In this document: in pieces, positions 42,962-52,203 of the stretch | Layout of the letters: each line of letters starts with the position of its first letter | Numbering within the stretch: the stretch's first letter is position 1 | DNA from: Cytophagales bacterium | Lineage (GTDB): Bacteria; Bacteroidota; Bacteroidia; Cytophagales; Cyclobacteriaceae | Direction of reading: 5' to 3' | DNA length: 53,867 nucleotides | NCBI GenBank assembly: GCA_020403045.1 | Contig: JADBYK010000097.1 | Span: 1 to 53,867, forward strand | The notes under the pieces: model-generated | Told to the model about the DNA's origin: nothing | Databases searched by the model: none | Seen by the model: the letters and a program-made list of their open reading frames with translations, nothing else | Translations under genes and position numbers: made by a program

Positions 42962-44305
42962 GTGCTTCAACCCTCCCTTTACTCCATTTCCCCCATAGAT
43001 GGCCGTTATGCTCCGTCTACCGAATCGCTACGACCTTATTTTTCTGAGTTTGGATTGATTCGGTATCGAGTGCTCATAGAAGTCGAATATTTTATTGCGC
43101 TCACCGAGATTCCACTACCTCAACTCGCTTCTTTTCCATCCGATAAAGCAATCGCGCTGCGCGCTATTTATCAGAATTTTTCGGAGGCACAAGCGCAACA
43201 GATAAAAGACATAGAAAAAACCACCAACCATGATGTAAAGGCAGTTGAATATTTTCTCAAAAATGAATTTGATCAATTGGGACTGTCGGCTTTCAAAGAG
43301 TTCATTCACTTTGGGTTGACTTCTCAGGATATAAATAATACCGCTACTCCGCTATTGTTGAAAGAGTTTTTGGAAAGAGAGTTTTTACCGCTGTTGAATA
43401 AAATGGTGTCACTGCTTGACCAACAGGCAACACAATGGAAGGATATCGCCATGCTGGCGCGCACACATGGGCAGCCCGCCTCCCCTACCCGTCTGGGAAA
43501 AGAAATTCACGTATTTATTGAGCGAATCAGAAAGCAGCAAGTGCAGCTGCATACTATTCCACATTCTGCTAAACTGGGAGGAGCAACGGGTAACTTTAAC
43601 GCACACCACGTTACCTTTCCACAGGTCGATTGGGTTGGTTTTGCCAATAACTTTACCCACCAGAAATTAGGACTTCAGCGCAGCCACCCCACCACACAAA
43701 TAGAGCACTATGATAACATGGCCGCGCTGTTTGATAACCTAAAAAGAATCAATACCATTCTGATTGACTACAGCCGAGATGTGTGGCAATACGTAGCAAT
43801 GAACTACTTCAAACAAAAAATTAAAGAAGGCGAAGTGGGATCTTCTGCCATGCCGCACAAGGTAAACCCGATTGATTTCGAAAATGCGGAAGGAAATTTA
43901 GGATTGGCCAACGCGCTGTTTGAGCACCTTTCGGCTAAACTACCCATCTCGAGATTGCAACGCGACCTAACTGACTCAACCGTTCTCCGAAATATCGGTG
44001 TGCCGCTGGCCCACACATTTATTGCGCTGAAATCATTAGAAAAGGGAATCAATAAACTAGAGTTAAATCAATCTGCTATTGACAAAGATCTGGATGACAA
44101 CTGGGCCGTAGTGGCCGAGGCCATTCAAACTATTTTAAGAAGAGAAGGATATCCAAATCCATATGAAGCGTTGAAAGCGTTGACAAGGAAAAACGAGAAG
44201 ATTAACCAAGAAAAACTTACAGAGTTTATCAATTCTCTTGCTATCAATGAGTCTATTAAATCTGAGTTGAAAAAAATCACACCTTTCAACTACACTGGGT
44301 ATTGA
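42962..44305 (+). CDS. purB: Adenylosuccinate lyase
   Basis: PurB converts SAICAR to AICAR and adenylosuccinate to AMP in purine synthesis. From GTG at 42962 the protein has 447 residues, the normal length. Landmarks are LYSISPIDGRYAPSTESLRPYFSEFGLIRYRV, TNHDVKAVEYFLK, HFGLTSQDINNTA, ARTHGQPASPTRLGKE and the signature loop GSSAMPHKVNPIDFENAEGNL. The alternative ATG at 42866 would add an unusual hydrophobic leader that precedes the promoter element. Its stop directly abuts that of the convergent TolC gene. Confidence 0.95.
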   Translation: MLQPSLYSISPIDGRYAPSTESLRPYFSEFGLIRYRVLIEVEYFIALTEIPLPQLASFPSDKAIALRAIYQNFSEAQAQQIKDIEKTTNHDVKAVEYFLKNEFDQLGLSAFKEFIHFGLTSQDINNTATPLLLKEFLEREFLPLLNKMVSLLDQQATQWKDIAMLARTHGQPASPTRLGKEIHVFIERIRKQQVQLHTIPHSAKLGGATGNFNAHHVTFPQVDWVGFANNFTHQKLGLQRSHPTTQIEHYDNMAALFDNLKRINTILIDYSRDVWQYVAMNYFKQKIKEGEVGSSAMPHKVNPIDFENAEGNLGLANALFEHLSAKLPISRLQRDLTDSTVLRNIGVPLAHTFIALKSLEKGINKLELNQSAIDKDLDDNWAVVAEAIQTILRREGYPNPYEALKALTRKNEKINQEKLTEFINSLAINESIKSELKKITPFNYTGY

Positions 44306-45751
44306 CTAGTTATCGGGCGTATATAGCAAAGTTCCAGTAGCAAAATCAAAAAGTGTCAGTCGTCTTAGATTAAAATAAGAAGACCAGTAAGTGCGTAAAG
44401 CCTCCAAATAACTTCGCTTTGCGTTGTCTTTTTCCGTCAAAGCAATATTCAAATTAGTAATATCGATCTTGCCAATCAGGTATCGATTCTGCGCCACATT
44501 GTACCGTTCCCTTGCTACCTCGTCTGATTTTTTGGTGATCTCAATCTGGAGTCGCAGCAGCTCAAATTGCCGCACCTGAGTTATAATTTCTTGTTCTGCA
44601 TTCACCTCGTCTTGTGCAATGGTGTAGTCATTCAATTTTTTATTGGCGTAGGCCGTCTGCATGGTTGCCTTATTTCTTCCCCAATTGAGTACAGGAATGT
44701 TGAAGCCCACATTGAATTGTTGTTGTTGCTGTGGGTTGTTGTACAAATCGCCCACGACCAGCCCGGCATTATTGAGCCCATAAGAAGCAACCAAGGTAGT
44801 TGCGAGACGACTGCCTTTGGCTCTTGCCACTTCGCTTTCGGCTTCCAGTCGCCTTCGCTCAAATGAAACGTAAGCCGCTCGATTGAGCTTTGCATATCTA
44901 AGTGCCTCATCCAAATTAGGTTCAAGCAAGGGAACTGTTTCGGGAAGTAGGAGTTCAAATTCCTCGTCATTTTTGAGACCTAAATAAATGCGCAGAAGGA
45001 GGCTTGCATTTTGTTTGTTGATTCGAGCTGCAGCTACGTCTTGCTTCGATTTGAGCAGCTGCAATTCCACCTGCAACAATTTATCTTGTGAGGTAGTGCC
45101 GATGTTATAGCGACCTTGCTCAATTTTAAAAATGGTGTCGTTGTTCGCCAAATTAAATCGTGCAATTTGTTCATCAATCTGGGCAGCAATCACCCGAAAA
45201 AAAAGATCTGAGGCGTTTTGAGAAATGAACTCTAACTGCTCGACAAATTCTCTCTTTGACTCCTCATACTTCAACGGCAAAGTCAGCCGATCCCATTTAA
45301 AACTATTATAAGCATAAATGGGTTGGTCCAATCTAATATTAAAAACATTTCCACTCCACAGTTTAGAGTTCCTTGCGATGTCGGTAAAGTAGTTGAAATT
45401 TGTATTGGCGGAAATAGTACCACCGGTCCACCGAAGGGGCTGCTGTAAACCCACATTCACTAACGAATTCGTTTGGTTAATAGGTTGAAACAATCTTGAG
45501 CCATCTTGTTGAACAACCTGTACGTAACTCAAGCTATATGAAGGTGCATTCCCACTAATTGCTAACTGGGGGTTATAGCGTGCCCTAAAAGTGCGGTACT
45601 CCCAATACCTCGTTTTCTTTGCTGTTTCTGTTCTTTTAGAAGAAGGAGACTGCGCGCGCGCGCGCGCTATCACATCTTCGATTGTAAGTTTATTTTGGGC
45701 GTGAACCGTAAGGGAGCCTACCAAGACTAGAAGAAAAATAATTTTATTCAT
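44306..45751 (-). CDS. TolC-family outer-membrane channel protein
   Basis: A 481-residue protein with a signal peptide (MNKIIFLLVLVGSLTVHAQ). Two TolC/OEP repeats follow, with long coiled coils such as QLLKSKQDVAAARINKQNASLLLR and the strand text NVGLQQPLRWTGG and NVGFNIPVLNWGRNKATMQTA. It should form the exit duct for the adaptor and permease encoded upstream. Near residue 30 the codons for ARARA form a perfect (GC)8 run, a possible slippage site. It overlaps the permease gene by 8 bases. The purB stop touches its stop, with no terminator between. Confidence 0.92.
   Translation of the reverse strand: MNKIIFLLVLVGSLTVHAQNKLTIEDVIARARAQSPSSKRTETAKKTRYWEYRTFRARYNPQLAISGNAPSYSLSYVQVVQQDGSRLFQPINQTNSLVNVGLQQPLRWTGGTISANTNFNYFTDIARNSKLWSGNVFNIRLDQPIYAYNSFKWDRLTLPLKYEESKREFVEQLEFISQNASDLFFRVIAAQIDEQIARFNLANNDTIFKIEQGRYNIGTTSQDKLLQVELQLLKSKQDVAAARINKQNASLLLRIYLGLKNDEEFELLLPETVPLLEPNLDEALRYAKLNRAAYVSFERRRLEAESEVARAKGSRLATTLVASYGLNNAGLVVGDLYNNPQQQQQFNVGFNIPVLNWGRNKATMQTAYANKKLNDYTIAQDEVNAEQEIITQVRQFELLRLQIEITKKSDEVARERYNVAQNRYLIGKIDITNLNIALTEKDNAKRSYLEALRTYWSSYFNLRRLTLFDFATGTLLYTPDN
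45652..45667. repeat. (GC)8 dinucleotide tract inside the TolC gene
   Basis: Sixteen alternating G and C bases near codon 30, encoding Ala-Arg-Ala-Arg-Ala. A loss or gain of one 2-bp unit would shift the frame and stop translation early. Such tracts also favour Z-DNA. Confidence 0.85.
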
Positions 45752-47123
45752 AACGCAATGAAGCTATCGGATCTTGCTGGGCAGCTCTTCGTGCAGGGGC
45801 TATCCCAAAAATTAATCCAACGGTGGCCGCGACACCAAACGATAAAATAATGGAAGCAAAGCTAATAATTGTTGGGATTCCCGCAACAGAGGAAACAAGG
45901 AAAGCAAAGGCTACTCCCAATGCAACGCCAATGATACCTCCGCTAACGCTGATCATTACAGCTTCAAATAAGAACTGTTGAACGACATCGCTTTTCTTGG
46001 CACCAATGGCCAAGCGCAAACCGATTTCCTTAATGCGTTCTAAAACGGAGGCCAGCATTATATTCATAATGCCAATTCCACCCACCAATAAAGAGATTCC
46101 GGCAATCGCACCAAGTACATAGTTAAATATGTCATTGGTGCGCTGCTGCTGCTTCAATAGCAATTCCGGAATTTCAATCTCATAGTCGACCACATCATAG
46201 TGTCGTCTTTTTAACATTCGGCTTATAATCTCAGCTGTATTGGCCAACCGATCTGTTTGATCAACTTGTATAACAAGCCTATCAATTTGATGATAGTTTT
46301 TTCGCTCTTGTTCCGTGTTATTGCCCACGCTTGAATTACTGTTACCCCCATTGCCCTGGTTTCGTTGCGCGGCAATTCGTAACGTTTCTGCCGTAATCAA
46401 TTCACGGTTTCGATAACGCACAAGCACCGTTTGAAGAGGGGCATATACATCCATGTTAAAATCACGGATGCCAAGTTTGCTTATACTAGATTGCGAAATG
46501 GTTCTATCGGTAAGCACACCTATGATGGTAAGCCACTGAGACCCTACCTTTATGCTTTTGCCGATCGGATCCTCTGTTGGAAAAAATCTACTTTTTATCC
46601 CAGCCCCAATAATGCATACGGTGCCGCCATTTATCAATTGTGCTGGATTGAACCACTTCCCTGTCGCTAATGAAAAAGAATAAATATTAAAATAGGAAAG
46701 TTCTATCCCAACTAATTTCGCTGATCTCCTAAATCCATGTCGTATAATATAGGTATCTAAGATGATTTCAGGACTCACTTCTTTCAATTTCGGCAATACT
46801 GAAATGATGCTATGTACATCTCGAATTGTTAAACCGGGAGAAAATTTTTTCTTTTCCTTTTGCCCTACTTTTTCGGAAATCTTTTGTTCTGTCTGTTCAA
46901 TAATAGGCTTTACCACAATGTTGTTAACACCAACTAATTTCATTTGATCGATGATCTCTTGTTGCGCTCCATTACCAATGGCAAGCATAGCTATAACAGC
47001 GGCCACCCCAAAGATAATCCCAAGCGCAGTAAGCAATGACCGAAGTCGATTTGCAATAACCGCATCAGTGGCAATATAAAAGTTAGCCCATAAGCGGGGA
47101 CTCATTACTGGAAAAAATTTCAC
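45744..47123 (-). CDS. MacB-like ABC transporter permease without ATPase domain
   Basis: A 459-residue FtsX/MacB-type permease. One TM segment near the N terminus (LLTALGIIFGVAAVIAMLAIG) is followed by a large periplasmic MacB domain. Three C-terminal TM segments (YVLGAIAGISLLVGGIGIMNIMLASVLERIKEIGLRLAIGA is the family hallmark) end IAPARRAAQQDPIASLRYE. It lacks any Walker motifs. The GTG at 47123 overlaps the adaptor stop as GTGA; MSPRLW at 47105 is the alternative. It sits between adaptor and TolC genes, but no ATP-binding gene is present in the operon. Confidence 0.9.
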   Translation of the reverse strand: MKFFPVMSPRLWANFYIATDAVIANRLRSLLTALGIIFGVAAVIAMLAIGNGAQQEIIDQMKLVGVNNIVVKPIIEQTEQKISEKVGQKEKKKFSPGLTIRDVHSIISVLPKLKEVSPEIILDTYIIRHGFRRSAKLVGIELSYFNIYSFSLATGKWFNPAQLINGGTVCIIGAGIKSRFFPTEDPIGKSIKVGSQWLTIIGVLTDRTISQSSISKLGIRDFNMDVYAPLQTVLVRYRNRELITAETLRIAAQRNQGNGGNSNSSVGNNTEQERKNYHQIDRLVIQVDQTDRLANTAEIISRMLKRRHYDVVDYEIEIPELLLKQQQRTNDIFNYVLGAIAGISLLVGGIGIMNIMLASVLERIKEIGLRLAIGAKKSDVVQQFLFEAVMISVSGGIIGVALGVAFAFLVSSVAGIPTIISFASIILSFGVAATVGLIFGIAPARRAAQQDPIASLRYE

Positions 47124-48445
47124 TGGATGCTAACTTTGACAGTGTCTCCCTTCGCTTCCTTTTCTACCTCCTTCTTTTTCGACCGCTTGCCATTTTGCTG
47201 CGGCAAAAGCACTACCTCCTGATCTTGCTTACCATAGGGTAGCGAAAGAAAAACTTTATCATCGGCTGATAACCCCGCTAAAATAATGGCTTCATTTGAA
47301 TTGGTTTCGCCCACCACTACTTCTTGTTTTAAAGTGCGTATACCTTCCTTTTTGAAAACATAGGTGATCGAATCGTGTTGGGTGTGCAAACTTTCTAAAG
47401 GCACGAAAGTCATTTCGGTGAGCACCTTGGCGGTAATTCTATTACTGGTCGTCATGGCGGGCCGGAGTGAAGCATCCGATTCTTGAATTTCTATTAACAC
47501 TTCAAATACTTTTGCGTCTGAATTGGGGCGCTGCTCGCCTACGTTAGCAACTTTTGTAACCAGGCCGCTCAATTTCTTATTCGGATCGGAGTCAAGACCA
47601 ATATTAACTTTTTGCCCTACTTTTATTTTTCTGATGTCTACTTCATTTACATACGTCTTCGATTGCATTTTGGTCAAATCGGGCAACTGCGCCACATTGG
47701 GCTGCCACATCATGATCCGAGAACCTTCTTTGATTGCCTGGCCGTCCCAACCCTTTTCGTAAATTACCATGCCATCTTGTGGCGCGGTAACGTTAAACAT
47801 TGACATAATTTTTGACATACCCTCAAAATCGCCTCGCACCTTCCTCAGCTCAGCGTTCACCTCCCTCATTTTTTCAATATTCTGGTTTTTTTTGATTTTA
47901 TAATTCTCCAACGCTTGCTGATACGCCCGGTGCGCCTTTTCAAGATTTATTTCAGCTTGTTTGATACTTGCAGGTGGCTCAAATTTTGATTGCTGTAAAA
48001 TAATTTCCTTTTCATCTGCCCCATACTTCAGGTTAATCAATTCATCCCGAGCTTGTCGCATTTGTAAAGTGGTATCCAATTGCATCTGAGCAAATTTTGA
48101 GCTCGCCTTTTCAAAATCATTTTGCTTTTGGTTATACTTTGTTTGGAAACCCGATTGATCTAACGTTGCCACCCAATCGCCCTTTTTTACTACTGTTCCC
48201 TCTTCAACAATCTTTTGAAGTGTAACCTCCCAAATCTCGTATTGCGTTAGAACGCTAGGGCCAACAATTTTTACTGAGTTCTTTGCCTCTAGCTCGCCCG
48301 TAGTCTCCACTTCTACTCGGAACTCCCCCTTTTTTACAGAAGCTATTATTTCAGACGAATCGCTGGCATTCGATCCCCTGAGAATAAAAAAACCGAACAC
48401 TATTACAAGAACGGCTGTGGCTGCGACAATGTAGTTTCGCTTCAT
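47120..48445 (-). CDS. HlyD/MacA-like efflux adaptor
   Basis: A 441-residue periplasmic adaptor with one anchor helix (YIVAATAVLVIVFGFFIL). Lipoyl halves frame a long coiled coil: EGTVVKKGDWVATLDQSGF, then the helix from KYNQKQNDFEKASSK to MSKIMSMF, then VTAPQDGMVIYEKGWDGQAIKEG. A barrel domain follows (YVNEVDIRKIKVGQKVNIGLDS), with VVVGETNSNEAIILAGLSADDKV near the end. It links the permease to TolC. It is the first gene of the operon. The lysine-rich end (KRSKKKEVEKEAKGD) is typical of its Bacteroidota relatives. Confidence 0.92.
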   Translation of the reverse strand: MKRNYIVAATAVLVIVFGFFILRGSNASDSSEIIASVKKGEFRVEVETTGELEAKNSVKIVGPSVLTQYEIWEVTLQKIVEEGTVVKKGDWVATLDQSGFQTKYNQKQNDFEKASSKFAQMQLDTTLQMRQARDELINLKYGADEKEIILQQSKFEPPASIKQAEINLEKAHRAYQQALENYKIKKNQNIEKMREVNAELRKVRGDFEGMSKIMSMFNVTAPQDGMVIYEKGWDGQAIKEGSRIMMWQPNVAQLPDLTKMQSKTYVNEVDIRKIKVGQKVNIGLDSDPNKKLSGLVTKVANVGEQRPNSDAKVFEVLIEIQESDASLRPAMTTSNRITAKVLTEMTFVPLESLHTQHDSITYVFKKEGIRTLKQEVVVGETNSNEAIILAGLSADDKVFLSLPYGKQDQEVVLLPQQNGKRSKKKEVEKEAKGDTVKVSIQ

Positions 48446-48573
48446 GGATAGGAATTTGGTGTTAAGTTATGTACTGCTTTCGAGACCAAAAGGTTACATG
48501 CCGCTCCGCCTTTCTACAGCTTAAATCTAATTGCTGTAAGGTGTAAGCTGCTCGGCACTCGCTAAAACGATCA

Positions 48574-48603
48574 GGGCAGCGATTTATTTTTCAATCACTG
48601 CCC
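48574..48603 (-). terminator. Hairpin downstream of the acyltransferase gene
   Basis: The 11-bp arms GGGCAGCGATT/AATCACTGCCC (48574-48584 and 48593-48603) have one mismatch. No strong T run follows on the minus strand, so this is a weak terminator call. Confidence 0.35.
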
Positions 48604-48651
48604 CGAAAACCAACTTCACGAAGGTATGATGAATGTATTCTATAAATAGTT

Positions 48652-49572
48652 TTATCGGATCTCCTCCCCAGGTCTGGTTTTCCATCGTTCGTGCATCCAC
48701 ACCCATTGCGAAGGGTGTTCGCGCACAATCTTCTCGGTAAAATCGGTAAACAACTGGGTATTTACCACAAGATCTGTCTCTTCATCGCCTGTAACGACTA
48801 GAGGAATTTCAGGAAGAATATGCATTTGCTGCATGCCTTTTTCATCGAGAAAAATGTAAGTCGGCACCACGGCACAACCTGTTCGCAAGGCTAAAATAGT
48901 AGCACCGATAGGTGTGGACGCCTTCATTCCAAAGAAATCAACAAAACGGCTTTTTACTTTCGTATCCTGATCAATCAAGATGGCAATGGATCCGCCCGAT
49001 TTCAACGCCTTAAAAAGACGAACACTTTCTTTCCCTCGTTCAATGGCAATCGCCCCAAATGCATTTCTATACTCCCACAACAAAGCGTTCAGTCTTTCGT
49101 CTTTCAGAGCTGTGCCAACAATATTTGGATTCAGTCCACGCAATGCCATGTTTGTAATTTGCAGGTCAAAAGCTCCTAAATGCGAGGTGAGAAACATCAC
49201 ACCTTTTCCTTTTGCAAAGGCCTTCTCATAATTTTCCATGCCATGGGTAGTCAGGAATTTCTCCAAATCGGAAAGCGATTTTACCTTTAATGAACGCAAA
49301 ATATCACCAGCGTTTTTGCCCAACATCACAAACATCTCTTTGCTCAAGTTAATCCGTTCGCGAATTGATTTTTCGTTGCCAAATGCAAGCCCGAGATGAT
49401 AGATTGCCCGCTGCCGGGGCTGTGGTGAGAATACATAAGCGAGGCGACCCAGAAAACCGCAGAAAGCTAGCCACACTTTACGCGGCAACAAATTGGACGC
49501 AAAAATCAAAAAACGAATAAAAAAGTAGAGACTCGTGTACTTGATCTCCTTTCTAATTGGACGTTTTTCCAT
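48652..49572 (-). CDS. Lipid A acyltransferase-like protein (LpxL/HtrB family)
   Basis: A 306-residue inner-membrane acyltransferase. One N-terminal TM segment (YFFIRFLIFASNLLP) precedes the acyl-transfer motif H131-x4-D136 in LTSHLGAFDLQI. The conserved IAIERGKESVRLFKALKSGGSIAILIDQDTK and FFGMKASTPIGATILALRTG blocks follow, with the C-terminal WVWMHERWKTRPG. It should transfer an acyl chain from acyl-ACP to lipid A. A TATCTTTG promoter element lies 6 bases before the ATG, supporting that start over a TTG at 49581. It is divergent from the SixA-like gene. Confidence 0.92.
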   Translation of the reverse strand: MEKRPIRKEIKYTSLYFFIRFLIFASNLLPRKVWLAFCGFLGRLAYVFSPQPRQRAIYHLGLAFGNEKSIRERINLSKEMFVMLGKNAGDILRSLKVKSLSDLEKFLTTHGMENYEKAFAKGKGVMFLTSHLGAFDLQITNMALRGLNPNIVGTALKDERLNALLWEYRNAFGAIAIERGKESVRLFKALKSGGSIAILIDQDTKVKSRFVDFFGMKASTPIGATILALRTGCAVVPTYIFLDEKGMQQMHILPEIPLVVTGDEETDLVVNTQLFTDFTEKIVREHPSQWVWMHERWKTRPGEEIR

Positions 49573-49578
49573 GAAATA

Positions 49579-49586
49579 CAAAGATA
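49579..49586 (-). promoter_or_regulatory. Bacteroidota -7 promoter element TATCTTTG
   Basis: A perfect TAnnTTTG match ending 6 bases before the acyltransferase ATG, the same spacing as at 1498-1505. Confidence 0.5.
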
Positions 49587-49611
49587 CGAGCAGGATTTGT
49601 TAATTTTATAT

Positions 49612-50121
49612 GTGAAAAAACTTTATCTCATACGTCATGCAAAATCCAGTTGGGACAACCCGGAGATCGATGACTTCAACCGTCCGTTGAATTCCCGAGG
49701 AGAAAAAGATGCCCCAAAAATGGGTAGGCGATTAAAAGAAAAAAGGCTTACGCCAGACATAGTTGTCTCAAGTCCAGCTGTAAGAGCTTTGGACACATGT
49801 AAAATAATTTGCGAAGTCTTGAGTTTTAACAAAACGAAAATCATCGAGAACAAATCTCTTTACCACGCGAGCGAAGAAGAAATTCTAAGAGTCGTTCGCA
49901 GTTTGAGAGACAGAACAGGCGATGAGGAAGAAAATGTGTTGCTGTTTGGACACAACCCCGGCCTCACCGATTTCGCCAATCGCTTATTGGAAGAGAAAAT
50001 TTTGAATATACCTACTACTGGAATTGTCTGCGCAGAATTAGCTATCAGAAAATGGGAGGATGCGGATTGGGGATGTGGAAAAATGTTGTTTTTTGATTTT
50101 CCGAAAAATAAGATTGACTAA
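49612..50121 (+). CDS. SixA-like histidine phosphatase
   Basis: A protein of about 169 residues from the GTG at 49612 (KKLYLIRHAKSSWDN). The RHG motif with H9 is the phosphohistidine nucleophile, and the second His is in LLFGHNPGLTDFANRL. RHAKSSWD plus DFNRPLNSRGEKDAPKMG matches the SixA branch, which dephosphorylates phosphohistidine on His-Asp relay proteins in Escherichia coli. The target here is unknown. An ATG at 49610 is immediately followed by TGA, so GTG is the best start; a TTG at 49597 is possible. It ends 9 bases before the convergent gene. Confidence 0.88.
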   Translation: MKKLYLIRHAKSSWDNPEIDDFNRPLNSRGEKDAPKMGRRLKEKRLTPDIVVSSPAVRALDTCKIICEVLSFNKTKIIENKSLYHASEEEILRVVRSLRDRTGDEEENVLLFGHNPGLTDFANRLLEEKILNIPTTGIVCAELAIRKWEDADWGCGKMLFFDFPKNKID

Positions 50122-50129
50122 AAATGTTT

Positions 50130-52010
50130 TTAGAAATAGTGTCGCCAGTTAAAGAGAACACGAGCAGTAATGTGCCATACCGATTGTAACTCGATAGGTG
50201 CCCGACCCACCGGGGCAACAGTGCGAGCCTGATAGGGAACATCTACACCAAACGAAAACTGCACTTTTAAAGTAGAACTTTGGTCTTGCGAAAAAGAACG
50301 CACCGGCCGGTACTCAAAAACCGGAAAATCAATTTTAGCTGACTTATAAGACAAAATGTAAAGATCGCCAGCAGCATCTGGCACGAACAACGCATCTGTA
50401 GTACTTCCTATTCCATACAACGATACTCCGAACTCTCTCCCTAAAATAAACTGAAACCGTCCGATGCCTGAGCGAATGCCTGATTGCCACGGAATAGCAC
50501 CACCATTGACGGCCCCAACTGCCATACGTTGCAATGCCTTTGGTGACACGAGCGCGAGAATTGGACCTACCACCAGCAAGTCGCCAGGCAAAAGCCAAAA
50601 AGGAAGGCGCAGCCGAATATTGTATGCAGAGCGCCCAGGAATAACAGACGTAATAGAGGTGGCCGGAGAAGTCGGATCTTGATTAATAAACTGATGTGAT
50701 GATGGCGCGTCCTGTCGCCAACCAACTTGAAGAAAAATCAATCCATCGCCAGACTGATTCAACACGCCATCTAAGCCATACCCTATCATTACATTGGCCT
50801 CCAAGCCACCAATGCCGCCTCCTTTATTCTGTACCGTTCCAAAGCCACCTGAAACCGAGGATCCATTCAATGACGTAGAGACACCTGCAAACAAACCAAG
50901 CTCCGCGCGAAAACGGGGAAGCTCACCTTCTCCCGTGGCCAAACCGGGTAAGGGCGTTTTTAATAGCACTTCCCTAACCAGGTCGCGGGTCAGTTTTCGG
51001 GACGGTAAAAAATTGTTCTTGCAAACGTCCAACGTATCAGGCCCGATAGTTGAGTCAAGAAAAATTTTCTCCGGCTCAATAGGCAACTTTCCATTGGAAG
51101 CAGCAATAAGCTGCATTAAACTTCTTTGAACAGCAGCGGCAGCTACCTCTGCGTCTTGAGCGCGCAGGTAGGCATCTCCCTTTGCTAACATTTTTTTTCC
51201 TTCCCATGTCTGCACTTCAACGCCACGTTCATTATAATGATCGTGAGTTCCTTTTCGTAGGGAGGCATTACCCCATGTACCTACGATGTGCCCGGCCGCA
51301 AAAGCGTCTTCCAGGAAATGGAGCGCAAAAGCTTCATCCGCAAGACTGGCCAAAATAAGGGCCGACTTTTGAGTAGTGGATAAATTCTCATTTGCGTATC
51401 GTTGGGCTTTCACAAGAGCTGACTGATGAAACCACGTATAGGCTGCCACCGCGTTCAGGGGTGCGCCTTTCATCAAACATTCAGCCAAGTACTTTTCGAG
51501 CCCTATCTCAATTTCGTGCCGAGCTAACAAAAAGTGCACATTGTTTGAACCGGCTCGTGTCGCATAGTCGATATCTGCGCGTTGCAGCCGGATGTCAGAA
51601 TCACGAATGGCATTTGTATACCCGCTCTCATTTTTCGATCTTTTTAAATCGACATCCAAACGCGCAGCTACGTCCGCTACTTTCAAAATCCACTTCGAAT
51701 GTAGCACAGATTTGAGCATGTCGCTGGGGGAGCAACTATGGTCACCAGCTATGGCCGGCCAAGCGGCAAAATCAAGTTGGGTAGGGGCAAGCGATTGGGT
51801 TGTATCAATCACCGAAAGCGTGAGGCGACCTTCGTATCCTTTTCTTGCTTCCGCCCATAACAGATCGAAGAGCGTCCGTTGCTCTGCATTTAGTTTTTGA
51901 ATTGCCAGTAGAGCAATTCTCCGGTGCTCCGGATACACCCAAGCCACCGCATCATTTGAACCACTTGCCAGGAAGAACAGAACCAGTAGCAGGACAGTTA
52001 TCTTTTTCAT
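50130..52010 (-). CDS. Zinc phospholipase C/P1-nuclease-like domain fused to outer-membrane barrel
   Basis: A 626-residue secreted protein. The signal peptide ends AVA and the mature protein starts with W24. A free N-terminal Trp is a zinc ligand in zinc phospholipase C and S1/P1 nucleases. Other zinc-site text is EHRRIALLAI, FAAWPAIAGDHS, and H231-F-L-E-D-A-F-A-A-G-H241. The C-terminal 270 residues (from about LPRFRAELGLFAGV) look like a barrel ending VWHITARVLFNWRHYF with a terminal Phe. The role is inferred: a surface- or periplasm-tethered lipase or nuclease. The barrel call rests on text alone. Confidence 0.7.
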   Translation of the reverse strand: MKKITVLLLVLFFLASGSNDAVAWVYPEHRRIALLAIQKLNAEQRTLFDLLWAEARKGYEGRLTLSVIDTTQSLAPTQLDFAAWPAIAGDHSCSPSDMLKSVLHSKWILKVADVAARLDVDLKRSKNESGYTNAIRDSDIRLQRADIDYATRAGSNNVHFLLARHEIEIGLEKYLAECLMKGAPLNAVAAYTWFHQSALVKAQRYANENLSTTQKSALILASLADEAFALHFLEDAFAAGHIVGTWGNASLRKGTHDHYNERGVEVQTWEGKKMLAKGDAYLRAQDAEVAAAAVQRSLMQLIAASNGKLPIEPEKIFLDSTIGPDTLDVCKNNFLPSRKLTRDLVREVLLKTPLPGLATGEGELPRFRAELGLFAGVSTSLNGSSVSGGFGTVQNKGGGIGGLEANVMIGYGLDGVLNQSGDGLIFLQVGWRQDAPSSHQFINQDPTSPATSITSVIPGRSAYNIRLRLPFWLLPGDLLVVGPILALVSPKALQRMAVGAVNGGAIPWQSGIRSGIGRFQFILGREFGVSLYGIGSTTDALFVPDAAGDLYILSYKSAKIDFPVFEYRPVRSFSQDQSSTLKVQFSFGVDVPYQARTVAPVGRAPIELQSVWHITARVLFNWRHYF

Positions 52011-52203
52011 CTTTAGCCTTTTTACAAACGACCCAATACATTTGTTCAGCTTTCAAACTAGCTAATTAATTTCTATTTTCAAGGCCACAAAAACCAAAAG
52101 AAGTTATGAAATGGCCAATAAGTTCTCAACACCCAACGGTATGATAATTCTGGCCATTCCATGTGACCTTAAAAACTAAATATTATAAAAAGTGTGGCAT
52201 TGA

